A stretch of 64,000 nt of DNA from Catenibacillus scindens (GCF_014202115.1 NZ_JACHFW010000013.1:1-64000); one strand, 5' to 3'; shown: positions 7,517 to 17,225, counted from the first letter of the stretch. Program-made: numbers and translations. The notes: a model not told the origin generated them from the sequence alone.

Positions 7517-9661
7517 TTACAATTTCATTGTCAATTGTATTCGCTTGCGCTCCATATCCACACTGAGGACTTTAACATCCACAACATCTCCAACGCTGAC
7601 AACTTCCATGGGATGTTTCACAAACTTTTTGTCTGTCAGTTGGGAAATATGCACCAGTCCGTCCTGGTGTACGCCGATATCCACAAAGGCGCCAAAATCA
7701 ATAACATTGCGCACCGTTCCCTTTAAGATCATCCCCTCTTTAAGGTCCTTCATCTCTAAAACATCCGTGCGCAGCACCGGCCTTGGCATCTCGTCTCTGG
7801 GGTCACGCCCTGGCTTTTCTAACTCCCGGACAATATCCTTTAATGTCATTTCACCAATATTCAGCTCCTGGGCCGTCTGCTTCCAGTCTTTCACCGATTT
7901 CCCCAGGCCCTTCACCTTATCGCCGCCAATATCCGCCTCAGTATATCCCAATTTTTTAAGGAGCTGGCGGGCCGCCTCATAGGATTCGGGATGAACGCTT
8001 GTGGCGTCCAAAGGCTCAGCGCCCCCGGATATGCGCATAAACCCCGCGCACTGCTCAAAAGCTTTCGGTCCGAGCTTTGACACATTAAGGAGCTGACTCC
8101 GGTCTGTAAAGCGGCCGTTTTCCTCCCGGTAAGCCACAATATTTTTGGCTATGGTTTTTGTAACCCCGGAAACATATTCCAGGAGGGACACAGAGGCGGT
8201 GTTTAAGTCCACGCCCACTTTGTTGACGCAGTCCTCCACCACCCCGGATAAAGCCTGGCCCAGCTTTTTCTGATCCATATCGTGCTGGTATTGTCCCACG
8301 CCGATCGCCTTTGGATCAATTTTCACCAGTTCAGCCAAGGGATCTAAAAGTCTCCGGGCAATAGATGCGGCGCTGCGCTGCCCCACGTCAAAGTTGGGAA
8401 ACTCCTCCGTGGCCAGTTTGCTGGCAGAATAAACGCTGGCACCGGCCTCATTAACGATCACATATTCCACCCGTGTATCCAACTCTTTTAAAAGTTCCAC
8501 AATCACCTGCTCCGACTCCCTTGAGGCGGTGCCATTTCCAAGAGAGATCAGCGTAATGCCGTATTTTCTTATAAGCTTTTTGAGGATTTCCTTGGACTCC
8601 TTCACCTTTTTCTGCGGCTCTGTGGGAAAAATCACTACCGTATCCAGCACTTTCCCCGTAGGGTCGACAACTGCCAGCTTGCATCCGGTACGAAACGCCG
8701 GATCCCAGCCAAGAACCGTTCGCCCGGCAACAGGCGGCTGCATCAGAAGCTGCTCCAGATTTTTTCCAAAAACTTTAATGGCCCCCTCCTGGGCTTTCTC
8801 CGTCAGCTCACTGCGGATCTCCCGCTCTATGGCCGGAGCTATAAGGCGCTTATAGCTGTCCTCCACCGCCTCTTTAAGAAATGGCGTTGTGCTGGGGTTA
8901 TCCTTTTTCACCACCTGCCGGCACAGCCATTGTAAAATCTTTTCTTCAGGCGCTTCTACATGGACTGTAAGTATCTTTTCATTTTCTCCCCTGTTAATGG
9001 CCAGAACACGGTATCCTGCCATTTTTGACACAGGGGATTGAAAATCATAATACATCTCATAAACCGACATATTCTTCTCTTCTTTGGCTTTTGAGACAAT
9101 TTTTCCCTCATTAAATGTGGCCCTGCGTATCCACGTCCGGTAATCCGCCTGGTCAGAGATTATCTCTGCGATAATATCTCTCGCCCCATCCAGCGCATCC
9201 TGGACAGAGACAACCCCCTTTTCTTCAGAAATATAAGGAGCCGCAGTCTCCGACAACGGCTGATTAAGCATCTGGAGCATAATAAGGGACGCCAGAGGTT
9301 CCAAACCTTTTTCTTTCGCCACCGTAGCCCGTGTGCGCCGCTTTGGCCGGTAAGGGCGGTAAAGATCTTCCACCGCCACCAGGGTTGCCGCTTGAAGGAT
9401 CTGCTCTTGCAGCTCTTTGGTCAGCTTTCCCTGTTCTTCTATAACTGATAAAACCTGAAGCTTCTTTTCTTCAAGATTTCTCAGATAGGTCAGGCGCTCG
9501 TAAAGATTTCTCAGAACCTCATCGTTTAATGAACCAGTCACCTCTTTGCGGTATCGGGCAATAAAGGGAATCGTATTTCCCTCGTCAATGAGCTTTACCG
9601 CAGCTTCAGCCTGAGCCGGGCGGATGGAAAGCTCCCTGGCAAGTACTTCTATAATATCCAT
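7517..9661 (-). CDS. tex: Tex-family RNA-binding transcriptional accessory protein
   Basis: A 714-residue protein close to the usual 720-780. Order seen: N-terminal helical region with IPFIARYRKEVTG, YqgF-like fold (VLGWDPAFRTGCKLAVVD), helix-hairpin-helix segments (NTASVSLLEYVSG and ITK-like repeats), and a C-terminal S1 domain (LKGTVRNVIDFGAFVDIG ... VDVKVLSVD). Tex proteins bind nucleic acid and affect transcription and RNA stability in the cytoplasm; the exact role here is not known. The ATG follows AAAGGACTTAC. It is a single gene with the ribU promoter directly after its stop. Confidence 0.95.
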   Translation of the reverse strand: MDIIEVLARELSIRPAQAEAAVKLIDEGNTIPFIARYRKEVTGSLNDEVLRNLYERLTYLRNLEEKKLQVLSVIEEQGKLTKELQEQILQAATLVAVEDLYRPYRPKRRTRATVAKEKGLEPLASLIMLQMLNQPLSETAAPYISEEKGVVSVQDALDGARDIIAEIISDQADYRTWIRRATFNEGKIVSKAKEEKNMSVYEMYYDFQSPVSKMAGYRVLAINRGENEKILTVHVEAPEEKILQWLCRQVVKKDNPSTTPFLKEAVEDSYKRLIAPAIEREIRSELTEKAQEGAIKVFGKNLEQLLMQPPVAGRTVLGWDPAFRTGCKLAVVDPTGKVLDTVVIFPTEPQKKVKESKEILKKLIRKYGITLISLGNGTASRESEQVIVELLKELDTRVEYVIVNEAGASVYSASKLATEEFPNFDVGQRSAASIARRLLDPLAELVKIDPKAIGVGQYQHDMDQKKLGQALSGVVEDCVNKVGVDLNTASVSLLEYVSGVTKTIAKNIVAYREENGRFTDRSQLLNVSKLGPKAFEQCAGFMRISGGAEPLDATSVHPESYEAARQLLKKLGYTEADIGGDKVKGLGKSVKDWKQTAQELNIGEMTLKDIVRELEKPGRDPRDEMPRPVLRTDVLEMKDLKEGMILKGTVRNVIDFGAFVDIGVHQDGLVHISQLTDKKFVKHPMEVVSVGDVVDVKVLSVDMERKRIQLTMKL

Positions 9662-9745
9662 AATGTAAGTCCTTTCAGTAATGTCATTTTCAGCAGCAGT
9701 TTTGCCGCCAGAGATAGTCGAACCATTTTACACTTTGCACAACGA

Positions 9746-10606
9746 TCAGCTTTCTGCAGAATTCTGATGCTCCGCAGCGTATTTTTCCGGACCTTTATAT
9801 ATGGTGGCCGTTTTCTTTGAATTCAGGCACAGTCTCACAATAATATTATCTTTCGCCAAAAGAAAATATAGTCCGATGGGCAGAATGATAAGGCTGAGCC
9901 ACTGGGATGTGGAGAGGGACAGAAAAGAACCTCTCACAATATCTCCCCGGAAAAACTCAAAGATAAAACGCTCCACTGAATAGATGGCCAGATACAGGCC
10001 AAAATCCTGGAGCGGACGCTTAAACCGCTTTAACAGAGCCATAAGCACAAAAAATGTGATGAGATTAGCCCCGGCTTCAATGAGCTGAATGGGCAGTAGC
10101 GGAACTCCGTTTGGTCCGCCGATAGCCTGGGTAAAAGTCACGGAAAACGGACCGTCATATTCGATCCCATAACAGCAGCCGCCTAAAAAGCAGCCGATAC
10201 GTCCAAAACAATGAAACAGAGGGATACATGGAATAATCGCCTCCGCATTGGGTACGGCGTTCACATTGAAACATTTGGCATAGGCAATGGCTCCCAGACA
10301 ACCGCCGATCAGGCCGCCGTAAAAAACCATGCCCTGGCCGAAATATTCAAGAAATGTATTTAAACTTGAGAATATCACCGAACCGTACCTCCACAGTTCG
10401 CTGATATGCTGGAGCTGATACAAAACCTTCGCCCCAACGATGGCGCCTACAAGAATAAAACCGATAAAAAAAAGCTGATCGTCCAGGGAGGACCGCAGCT
10501 TTCGCACCCGGACAAGGGAGATCACAAAAACAATAAGACATCCCAATCCGGCCATAACTCCATAAGATGTGAGCTGTCTTCCAAAAATTTCGATATAAGG
10601 ATACAT
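9746..10606 (-). CDS. lgt: Prolipoprotein diacylglyceryl transferase-family protein
   Basis: A 286-residue inner-membrane protein with about seven hydrophobic segments. It aligns by eye with Lgt: an N-terminal YGVMAGLG segment, FYGGLIGG, and the signature FHCFGRIGCFLGGCCYG near residue 135. Classical Lgt has GRIGNF at this site; Cys replaces Asn here, as in a second Lgt-like subfamily of Firmicutes, so the precise substrate is uncertain. Lgt adds diacylglycerol to the lipobox cysteine of lipoproteins. The ATG at 10606 has AGGAGG directly upstream. Confidence 0.82.
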   Translation of the reverse strand: MYPYIEIFGRQLTSYGVMAGLGCLIVFVISLVRVRKLRSSLDDQLFFIGFILVGAIVGAKVLYQLQHISELWRYGSVIFSSLNTFLEYFGQGMVFYGGLIGGCLGAIAYAKCFNVNAVPNAEAIIPCIPLFHCFGRIGCFLGGCCYGIEYDGPFSVTFTQAIGGPNGVPLLPIQLIEAGANLITFFVLMALLKRFKRPLQDFGLYLAIYSVERFIFEFFRGDIVRGSFLSLSTSQWLSLIILPIGLYFLLAKDNIIVRLCLNSKKTATIYKGPEKYAAEHQNSAES

Positions 10607-10703
10607 TTTTCCTCCTGTACCACAGACACTCATAGATCACGTGAAAGAAGCAGACGAAACATCCGTCTGCCTCTCCCTCACCTCTTGTTCACATTTTGTT
10701 TCA

Positions 10704-10964
10704 TTAAAACGCCATAAGACCAGCGCTGCAGGTGCATACAGTACAAACAAGCCATACAGCTCCAAATACTATAGCGATGATCCCGCAAACAAGTCCTGCT
10801 GTTGCCATACCGTTAGGTCCAACATTCTTTTTGGACATTACTGCCATAACTACGGCGATAATACCAAGAATGCAGCCAAGGCCGTAAAGCCAGCCTGTGA
10901 CAATACCAACGATACCAAGAACTAATGCCGCAACGCCAGCGCCATTTGAAGGTTTCTGATTCAT
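10704..10964 (-). CDS. Small DUF4190-like membrane protein
   Basis: An 86-residue protein with two glycine-rich hydrophobic hairpins (GVAALVLGIVGIVTG and GLVCGIIAIVFGAVW) separated by a short polar loop containing KKNVGPNGMA. This repeat pattern is typical of DUF4190-type proteins, whose function is not known. The ATG at 10964 follows GAGGAGG. Several residues near the C-terminus are Cys (CTVCTC), which is unusual for the family. Confidence 0.75.
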   Translation of the reverse strand: MNQKPSNGAGVAALVLGIVGIVTGWLYGLGCILGIIAVVMAVMSKKNVGPNGMATAGLVCGIIAIVFGAVWLVCTVCTCSAGLMAF

Positions 10965-11101
10965 AGTAGCTCCTCCTCTGTTTTTAAAAAATCTTAATAA
11001 AAATTTTAGATTTGACTTCATTATACCTATTCATACTTTGAATGTCAAGATAAGGGGAGAGCATTTGTTCAGAGATTGAACCAAGCCAAAAGAACAAATC
11101 T

Positions 11102-12310
11102 TTATTCGCCCAGTTGAAATTTATCATGGACAGCGATCATGGCCTTATGGGCATAGCGCTTGTCCACGAGAACAGAAATCTTGATCTCAGATGTGGAGAT
11201 CATACGGGTATTGATCCCTGCATCGTAGAGAGCCTCAAACATTTTGCTGGCCATGCCCGGCGTAGACATGATCCCGCTGCCCACTAGAGAAATTTTAGCC
11301 ACATCAGAACTGATTTCCAGGGAAGAATACTGAAGTATTTCTTTATTTTGTTCCAGAAGGCTGACAACATCGTTCACATTGTCGGAAGATACAGTAAAAG
11401 CAATATCCTTTGTGCCCTCATAGCCGACAGACTGTACAATAAGATCCACATTAATCTTTTTCTGGGAGATCAGATTAAACAGGCGAAAAGCCGTCCCCGG
11501 CACATCGGCCAGCCCCATAACCGCGATCCGTGACACATTTTCATCCACAGCAACACCACTGACAAGCATCTTTTCCACTTTAACAACCTCCTTGACCACT
11601 GTTCCCTCCGCCGGGGTAAGACTTGAACGGACAATGAGCTGCACACCATATTTTTTGGCCAGCTCCACAGACCGGTTGTGCAAAACCTTCGCCCCCAGAG
11701 ACGCCATTTCAAGCATCTCGTCATAAGTAATTTCTTTCAATTTCCGGGCGTTTGGCACAACGCGGGGATCCGCGGTATAGACTCCTTCCACATCCGTATA
11801 AATCTCGCAGGCATCCGCGCCAAGGACCGCTGCAAGGGCCACCGCTGTAGTATCTGAGCCGCCCCGTCCCAGAGTAGTATAGTCATCATACTTATTAATC
11901 CCCTGAAAACCTGTGACAACAACAACTTTCCCGGACTCCAGCTCCGCCGCGATCCGCTCTGTGTCAATATTTTTCAGACGGGCATTGCCATAGGCACTGT
12001 TGGTGTGCATGGCCACCTGCCAGGCGTTGAGTGAAACCGCCGGTATTCCCAGAGATGAAAGGGCCATTGCCATAAGGGCCACACTGATCTGCTCACCGCA
12101 GGTTAATAGCATATCCAGTTCCCTGCGGGAGGCACGTGGATTAATGTCGTTGGCCTGGGCGATCAGATGATTTGTTGTCTTTCCCATCGCCGAGAGGACG
12201 ACAACTACATTATTGCCCTCCCTGTAGGACTCGCTGATCTGCCTGGCTACATTAAAAATCCTGTCTTTATCGGCTACTGAACTGCCGCCGAACTTTTTAA
12301 CAATTAACAT
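11102..12310 (-). CDS. lysC: Aspartate kinase
   Basis: A 402-residue aspartokinase, the first step from aspartate towards lysine, threonine and methionine. The kinase domain starts with KKFGGSSVAD and includes TGFQGINKYDDYTTLGRGGSDTTA and YTDVEGVYTADPR. Two ACT domains follow from about residue 260 (SRIAVMGLADVPG and KISLVGSGIMSTPGMA), predicting feedback by lysine and/or threonine. AGGAGG precedes the start. It lies directly downstream of the apgM-like gene and hom, in one threonine-pathway operon. Confidence 0.95.
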   Translation of the reverse strand: MLIVKKFGGSSVADKDRIFNVARQISESYREGNNVVVVLSAMGKTTNHLIAQANDINPRASRRELDMLLTCGEQISVALMAMALSSLGIPAVSLNAWQVAMHTNSAYGNARLKNIDTERIAAELESGKVVVVTGFQGINKYDDYTTLGRGGSDTTAVALAAVLGADACEIYTDVEGVYTADPRVVPNARKLKEITYDEMLEMASLGAKVLHNRSVELAKKYGVQLIVRSSLTPAEGTVVKEVVKVEKMLVSGVAVDENVSRIAVMGLADVPGTAFRLFNLISQKKINVDLIVQSVGYEGTKDIAFTVSSDNVNDVVSLLEQNKEILQYSSLEISSDVAKISLVGSGIMSTPGMASKMFEALYDAGINTRMISTSEIKISVLVDKRYAHKAMIAVHDKFQLGE

Positions 12311-12340
12311 GTCAGCCTCCTGTACCTCATAGTTACGCTA

Positions 12341-13564
12341 TCATTTGTCACTGTTCACAGCAACATTTTCCAATAACATATCCATGAGTGTGTGGCCGGC
12401 CGCCACATACAGTCCGCCTGTCTTTGCCTCCCGTTCATTATAAAGCCACTGCTCCTGCCGGGGCGCTCTGCTGTCGTAGAGAAGGAAGGGCACCGGTTCC
12501 GAACTGTGGGTCCGGGTGCGCAGAGGCGTTGGGTGATCGGGAAGGATCATAAGGCGGTACGCCTCGCCGGAGGCGTCCAATCCACTGACCACCGTGTCCA
12601 CCACATAGCGGTCAATGCTCTCAATAGCCTCGATCTTATTCTCCAGACTGCCCTGGTGTCCCATCTCATCGGGCGCTTCAATGTGGATATAGGCAAAATC
12701 TTTGCCGTCCTGGGTCAGCGCTTTTACTGCTGCCAGAGCTTTTCCTTTATAGTTGGTGTGAAGCCCTCCGTTGGCACCTTCCACCTGGATATTCTCCATG
12801 GAAGCGCCTACAGCAATGCCTTTAAGCAGGTCTACCGCTGAGATCATAACGCCGTCCTTGCCGGTTTTCTCTTTAAAGGAGGTGAGAGCCGGGCGGGTTC
12901 CCGCTCCCCAGAACCATATGGAATTAGCAGGATTAAGCCCCTCTTTTTCCCTCTGGATATTTATTGGATGATTCGCCAGAATATCATAGCTCTTTTTCAT
13001 CATTTCGTAAAGTACTTTTTCTTTGGGGAGGTATGCTCCGATAACCTGTCCTAAATGATCGTGGGGCGCCTCCAGAGGAACAACCTGGCCATGTTTCCAG
13101 ATGGTCAGGTGGCGGTAGCTTGTTCCTACATAAAATTTGTAAATATCATCTTCCAGAGCTTCCCTGACCGCCTCTAATAGAACAGCCGCGTCCTCTGTGG
13201 AGATTTCCCCGGAGCTGTGATCTATGATCTTTCGGTCTTCGTAATTTTCCTCTTCTTTTGTAAGAGTCACAAGATTACACCGCAGGGCAATATCCTCCGG
13301 CTCCATGTCCACTCCGATACTCAGCGCTTCCAGCGGGGAACGTCCGGTATAGTAAATCTTTGGATCATAACCCATCACCGATAAATTGGCGGTATCGCTC
13401 CCCGGCTGCATACCGTCAGGAATGGTCTTTGCCATGCCGATCTGAGACATTTTTGCCAGCCGGTCCATAGCCGGAGTGGCGGCGTACTCTAAAGGCGTCT
13501 TTCCACCAAGTGCTTCTATAGGCTCATCGGCCATTCCATCACCTAAAATAATCACGTATTTCAT
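12341..13564 (-). CDS. apgM: ApgM-type phosphoglycerate mutase or proposed homoserine kinase
   Basis: A 407-residue alkaline-phosphatase-superfamily protein. Metal-binding motifs are visible: ILGDGMAD at the start, GSDTANLSVMGYDP with the nucleophile Ser, HIEAPDEMGHQG, and LPDHPTP near the C-terminus. Archaeal and bacterial ApgM convert 3- to 2-phosphoglycerate. A subfamily found next to homoserine dehydrogenase has been proposed to be an alternative homoserine kinase. Here it lies between hom and aspartokinase and no classical thrB is visible in the window, so the second role is plausible but not shown. Confidence 0.85.
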   Translation of the reverse strand: MKYVIILGDGMADEPIEALGGKTPLEYAATPAMDRLAKMSQIGMAKTIPDGMQPGSDTANLSVMGYDPKIYYTGRSPLEALSIGVDMEPEDIALRCNLVTLTKEEENYEDRKIIDHSSGEISTEDAAVLLEAVREALEDDIYKFYVGTSYRHLTIWKHGQVVPLEAPHDHLGQVIGAYLPKEKVLYEMMKKSYDILANHPINIQREKEGLNPANSIWFWGAGTRPALTSFKEKTGKDGVMISAVDLLKGIAVGASMENIQVEGANGGLHTNYKGKALAAVKALTQDGKDFAYIHIEAPDEMGHQGSLENKIEAIESIDRYVVDTVVSGLDASGEAYRLMILPDHPTPLRTRTHSSEPVPFLLYDSRAPRQEQWLYNEREAKTGGLYVAAGHTLMDMLLENVAVNSDK

Positions 13565-13589
13565 GATGCTTTCCTCACTTTTCCACGCC

Positions 13590-14801
13590 TTAGAAATTGC
13601 CCCGAATGCGCATCAGCACACCGTCAATCTGGGCAGCTTTTTCATCAAACACTTTTTCTTCCATGTTTTCAGTGACAAAACCAAACTCCCCGTCCACAGC
13701 CTGCACAAAGGACACGTTTCCAAAAATCCGGGACACCTGTTCCCCTTTATCACTGACGCTGCCGGACACACGGACAAAGAACCGGTGGGACGCCTCTTTC
13801 ATATCGGCAAGATGAAGTTTCTCCGGGTTCCATGTGAGGCGGATGTTTGTATTCATATGACGGACTTCCTCCACAACATCCGCCACAACCGCGCTGGCTG
13901 TGGGAAGCTTGCCCGCGCCGCGGCCGTAAAACATAGCGTCGCCAAGCATATTTCCCCGAACAAAAATAGCGTTGAATACACCACTGACATTATACAGCGG
14001 ATGATCCTGGCCAATCATCATGGGGGATACCATAGCAAATACTTTTTCGCCGCTGCGGCTGCATGTGGCCAGAAGTTTAATGGCCACGCCAAGCTTTTTG
14101 GCGTAAAGGAAATCTTTCTCTGTGATCTTTGTGATACCTTCAGTGTAAATATCTTCATAATCTACCTGGTGGCCATAGGCCAGAGAAGCGAGGATGGCAA
14201 TTTTGCGGCATGCGTCATAGCCCTCCACATCCGCTGCAGGATTGCGCTCCGCATAGCCTTTTTCCTGAGCCTTTTTGAGAACATCCTCATATTCCAGGCC
14301 GTCCTCGCCCATCTTTGTCAGCACATAGTTGGTTGTACCGTTTAAGATACCGGTAATCTCCTCGATCTCGTCGGCTGTCAGGGACGCCAGAAGAGGCCGG
14401 ATGATGGGGATCCCACCGCCGACGCTAGCCTCAAACATAAAGTTCACATTGTGTTCTCTGGCAATAGCAACCAGCTCGGCTCCATGACTGGCCACCAGGG
14501 CTTTGTTAGATGTGGCCACATGTTTCCCCGCCATCAGCGCCTGTTTAACAAAAGTGCATGCCGGCTCCTCGCCGCCCATGACTTCCACCACAATACGAAC
14601 TTCATCATCATTTAAAATAATATTGTAATCATGGATGATTTTTTCCTGGATAGGATCTCCCGGAAAATCTCTTAAATCCAGAACATATTTTACATCAATA
14701 GCCTCTCCGGCTTTCTTCGCGATACTGTCGTGATTGGTATTCAGCACCTCCACAACGCCGCTTCCTACGGTTCCGTACCCTAAAACTGCAATTTTAACCA
14801 T
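13590..14801 (-). CDS. hom: Homoserine dehydrogenase
   Basis: A 403-residue enzyme reducing aspartate semialdehyde to homoserine. Seen: Rossmann motif LGYGTVGSGV at the N-terminus, KHVATSNKALVA, EASVGGGIPII, LNGTTNYVLTKM, and the catalytic-region AERNPAADVEGYDACRK. A C-terminal ACT-like region from about residue 325 (FFVRVSGSVSDKGEQVSRI) predicts allosteric control. It starts 4 bases after the ACT-domain gene stop, so they are probably coupled. Confidence 0.96.
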   Translation of the reverse strand: MVKIAVLGYGTVGSGVVEVLNTNHDSIAKKAGEAIDVKYVLDLRDFPGDPIQEKIIHDYNIILNDDEVRIVVEVMGGEEPACTFVKQALMAGKHVATSNKALVASHGAELVAIAREHNVNFMFEASVGGGIPIIRPLLASLTADEIEEITGILNGTTNYVLTKMGEDGLEYEDVLKKAQEKGYAERNPAADVEGYDACRKIAILASLAYGHQVDYEDIYTEGITKITEKDFLYAKKLGVAIKLLATCSRSGEKVFAMVSPMMIGQDHPLYNVSGVFNAIFVRGNMLGDAMFYGRGAGKLPTASAVVADVVEEVRHMNTNIRLTWNPEKLHLADMKEASHRFFVRVSGSVSDKGEQVSRIFGNVSFVQAVDGEFGFVTENMEEKVFDEKAAQIDGVLMRIRGNF

Positions 14802-14805
14802 CGTT

Positions 14806-15249
14806 TCACTCCCTAGCTAATATTTTAATGTAATGAATCCCCTCAAGCCCCTCAATTTCTTCCACCAGTGCAGATATGTCGCCGGTTGTGGAGAGCACAT
14901 CAATACTCAGTGTCAGTGAAGCAATTCCATTGACGGGAATGGCCTGATGGATGGTAAGGATATTGGCCCTGCACCGGGCAATATGATTCAGCACATTGGA
15001 TAAAAGTCCCGGCTGATCGTCAAGCTGAAGCATCAGCGTTACCGTCCGTCCACGCACATTGTCATGGAAAGGGAAAATGTCATCTTTATATTTGTAAAAA
15101 GAACTGCGGCTGATTCCGGTCATCTCTGTCGCTTCCTGGACAGTCATGGCCTTCTCAGAGTCCAGGAGACGCTTCGCTTCAACAACCTTTAAAAGCACCT
15201 CCGGCACAGCTTTCTTCTTAACCACGTAATATTTAATATCTTCACTCAT
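14806..15249 (-). CDS. ACT-domain protein (PheB family)
   Basis: A 147-residue protein with an N-terminal winged/helical segment containing a helix-turn-helix-like stretch (TVQEATEMTGISRSSFYKYKD) and a C-terminal ACT domain (LDDQPGLLSNVLNHIA). Family members are called PheB or UPF0735 and precede hom in many Firmicutes. A role as amino-acid sensor or regulator is inferred from the ACT fold. The ATG at 15249 has AAAGGTGG upstream; a strong promoter lies at 15300-15328, making this the first gene of the threonine operon. Confidence 0.88.
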   Translation of the reverse strand: MSEDIKYYVVKKKAVPEVLLKVVEAKRLLDSEKAMTVQEATEMTGISRSSFYKYKDDIFPFHDNVRGRTVTLMLQLDDQPGLLSNVLNHIARCRANILTIHQAIPVNGIASLTLSIDVLSTTGDISALVEEIEGLEGIHYIKILARE

Positions 15250-15299
15250 TGCTGACCACCTTTGTTCGTCTAACAAATACAATTGTTCTCGCAAGGAAG

Positions 15300-15328
15300 A
15301 TAGTACCATATTTATCCGGGAAATGCAA
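15300..15328 (-). promoter_or_regulatory. Promoter of the threonine-pathway operon
   Basis: TTGCAT (15323-15328), 17-base spacer, TACTAT (15300-15305) on the minus strand, about 50 bases upstream of the ACT-domain gene. Confidence 0.65.
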
Positions 15329-15347
15329 CCTGTTTTTCATGCATAGT

Positions 15348-15971
15348 CTACATCTGATTCCCCCAGGACGACCCATGTTTGCGTTTTGCCCTGGCATAAA
15401 CTTTTTCCGGGATCGCGGCGATCACCTGGGAGAAGTTTTTTTCCAGAAACCGGGTAAAATCCATGTACTGTCCGCCTTCCAGCGGAATAGATATCTTCCT
15501 TGCCGTGTTCTTTTCTATTCCAAAAGTCAGTGTCAGATTGCCTGTAACACTAATCCCGGATAAGCGGTCCATCGTCTCATCGGCCCAGTGGCCGCCCCGG
15601 CTGACGCTGATCCAGCGAGTATTATATACAATATAGCCTCTACGGATTCTGCAAATACCCCAAAGAATCAGGCAAATACCGAAAAACACACCGAAGATCC
15701 CAGCGCCGTTCCAGGCGTCCCCGCCAATCCTAAAGGCCGTCGCCACAAGAAACAGGCATACGATCCCAAAAGCGATGGTCATATAACGCATCATAAATTC
15801 TGTCTGAAAGCCAAAGGAGTTTACATAATAATCCTTCCCCAATTCTCCATCCCCGGCACCGGACGCGCCATATTTTTCCTCCATCTCCCGGTACTTTTTC
15901 CGGATTCCAGGCATCAGCTTTTTTTCAAAATACCGGGCAATAAAATTTTCCAATACTTTATGCATATTCAT
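15348..15971 (-). CDS. Hypothetical membrane protein with two transmembrane helices
   Basis: A protein of about 207 residues that I do not recognise. After a polar N-terminus rich in Lys/Glu there are two transmembrane helices (ITAFGIVCLFLV-like and AGIFGVFFGICLILWGI), then a C-terminal beta-rich region resembling a YcxB- or PH-like domain (RWISVSRGG, ISIPLEGGQYMDF). The frame is open further upstream but would overlap the prfB stop; I favour the ATG at 15971 with GGTGAAGAG before it, though 15983 is also possible. It follows prfB by about 130 bases on the same strand. Confidence 0.65.
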   Translation of the reverse strand: MNMHKVLENFIARYFEKKLMPGIRKKYREMEEKYGASGAGDGELGKDYYVNSFGFQTEFMMRYMTIAFGIVCLFLVATAFRIGGDAWNGAGIFGVFFGICLILWGICRIRRGYIVYNTRWISVSRGGHWADETMDRLSGISVTGNLTLTFGIEKNTARKISIPLEGGQYMDFTRFLEKNFSQVIAAIPEKVYARAKRKHGSSWGNQM

Positions 15972-16099
15972 ACTCTTCACCATCAAGACGCTCTCAAAGG
16001 TCTTTCCCATCTGATAAAACAAAAGCAACCCTGGACAGAAACAGTTCCGCCATATAATACAGCTATAATGTTCCCGCATCGGATTGCTTTTGATCTCTG

Positions 16100-17225
16100 T
16101 TAATTTTCCATATCTTCCGGCTGAGTATTGATCCACTTTAAGTAAGCGTTAATAAAAGGATCAATATTGCCGTCCATAACGCTGTCCACATTGGCGATCT
16201 CCATATTTGTCCGGTGATCCTTCACCAGCTTATAGGGCTGCATGACGTAGGAACGGATCTGGCTTCCAAAACCATTCTCAGAGATCTCGCCGCGAATACC
16301 GGACATTTTTTCCATATTCTCCTGCTGTTTAAGCATATACAGCTTCGCTTTGAGCATCTGCATCGCCTTATCCTTGTTCTGGAACTGGGAGCGCTCATTC
16401 TGGCACTGCACAACAATTCCAGTGGGGAGATGGGTGATACGGATAGCCGAGGACGTCTTATTAACATGCTGTCCGCCGGCGCCGCTGGAACGGTAAGTAT
16501 CAATGCGCAGATCATCGTCATTGATCTCAACATCCAGGTCCTCTTCAATCTCTGGCATTACTTCGCAGGATGAGAAGGAAGTCTGGCGCTTGCCGTTGGC
16601 GTTAAACGGGGAAATCCGCACCAGACGGTGTACGCCTTTCTCGGATTTTAAATATCCGTAAGCGTTCTCACCATTAATCTGGATCGTCACGGTTTTAATT
16701 CCCGCCTCCTCGCCGTCAAGATAGTCCAGCACTTCTGTGGAATATCCGTGCTTTTCAGCCCAGCGGCTGTACATACGGAACAGCATACTGGTCCAGTCGC
16801 AGGCTTCCGTGCCTCCGGCTCCCGCGTGGAGGGTAAGAATGGCATTATTATGGTCATACTCTCCGGAAAGCAGGGTGGAAATCTTTAATGTTTCAAAATC
16901 ATTGACAAAGCTGTCCAGCATCTCCTGGATCTCCGGGATCAGGCTGTCATCATTTTCCTCGTAGCCCATCTCGATCATAGTCTCTACATCCTCATAGGCC
17001 TGGGACAGCTTCTGATACTGTTCCACAGTATCTTTCAGGTTTTTAAGTTCTTTCATGGCCTCCTGGGATTTTTCCGGATTATCCCAAAATCCCGGTTCCT
17101 CCATGATATTGTTTAACTCCTGAATACGGGCTTCTTTTGCAGCTAAGTTAAAGTGAATCCCTCACTTCGATCAGAGGCTGCTTATAATTGCCCAGTGTAA
17201 ATTTGAACTGGTCTAATTCAACCAC
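16100..17225 (-). CDS. prfB: Peptide chain release factor 2 with programmed +1 frameshift
   Basis: RF2 releases peptides at UGA and UAA. The main frame (17104 to 16100) holds the GAGGTEA motif (LHAGAGGTEACDW; the glycine-rich loop AGGTEAC includes no GGQ) and the catalytic SSGAGGQHVNK. The true N-terminus is in another frame: from GTG at 17225 (AAAGAGGTG upstream) 25 codons encode VVELDQFKFTLG ... EVRDSL, then a TAA. A +1 slip on CTT-TAA-C gives NLAAKEARIQELNNIMEEPGFW, a normal RF2 sequence. Full length is about 369 residues. Most RF2 genes have UGA here; this one has UAA. It lies downstream of secA with a repeat between them. Confidence 0.93.
17147..17165 (-). other. RF2 programmed frameshift site with UAA
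   Basis: The minus strand reads GUGAGGGAUUCACUUUAAC. The pieces are an internal Shine-Dalgarno-like GAGGG, five intervening bases, the slippery Leu codon CUU and in-frame stop UAA at codon 26, the same codon position as in E. coli prfB. Translation must shift +1 to read the rest of the gene. Confidence 0.88.

Noticed and set aside
15972-16136. Long N-terminus for the 207-residue membrane protein
   Set aside because: It would overlap the prfB coding end and has no ribosome site; the amino acid composition is atypical.
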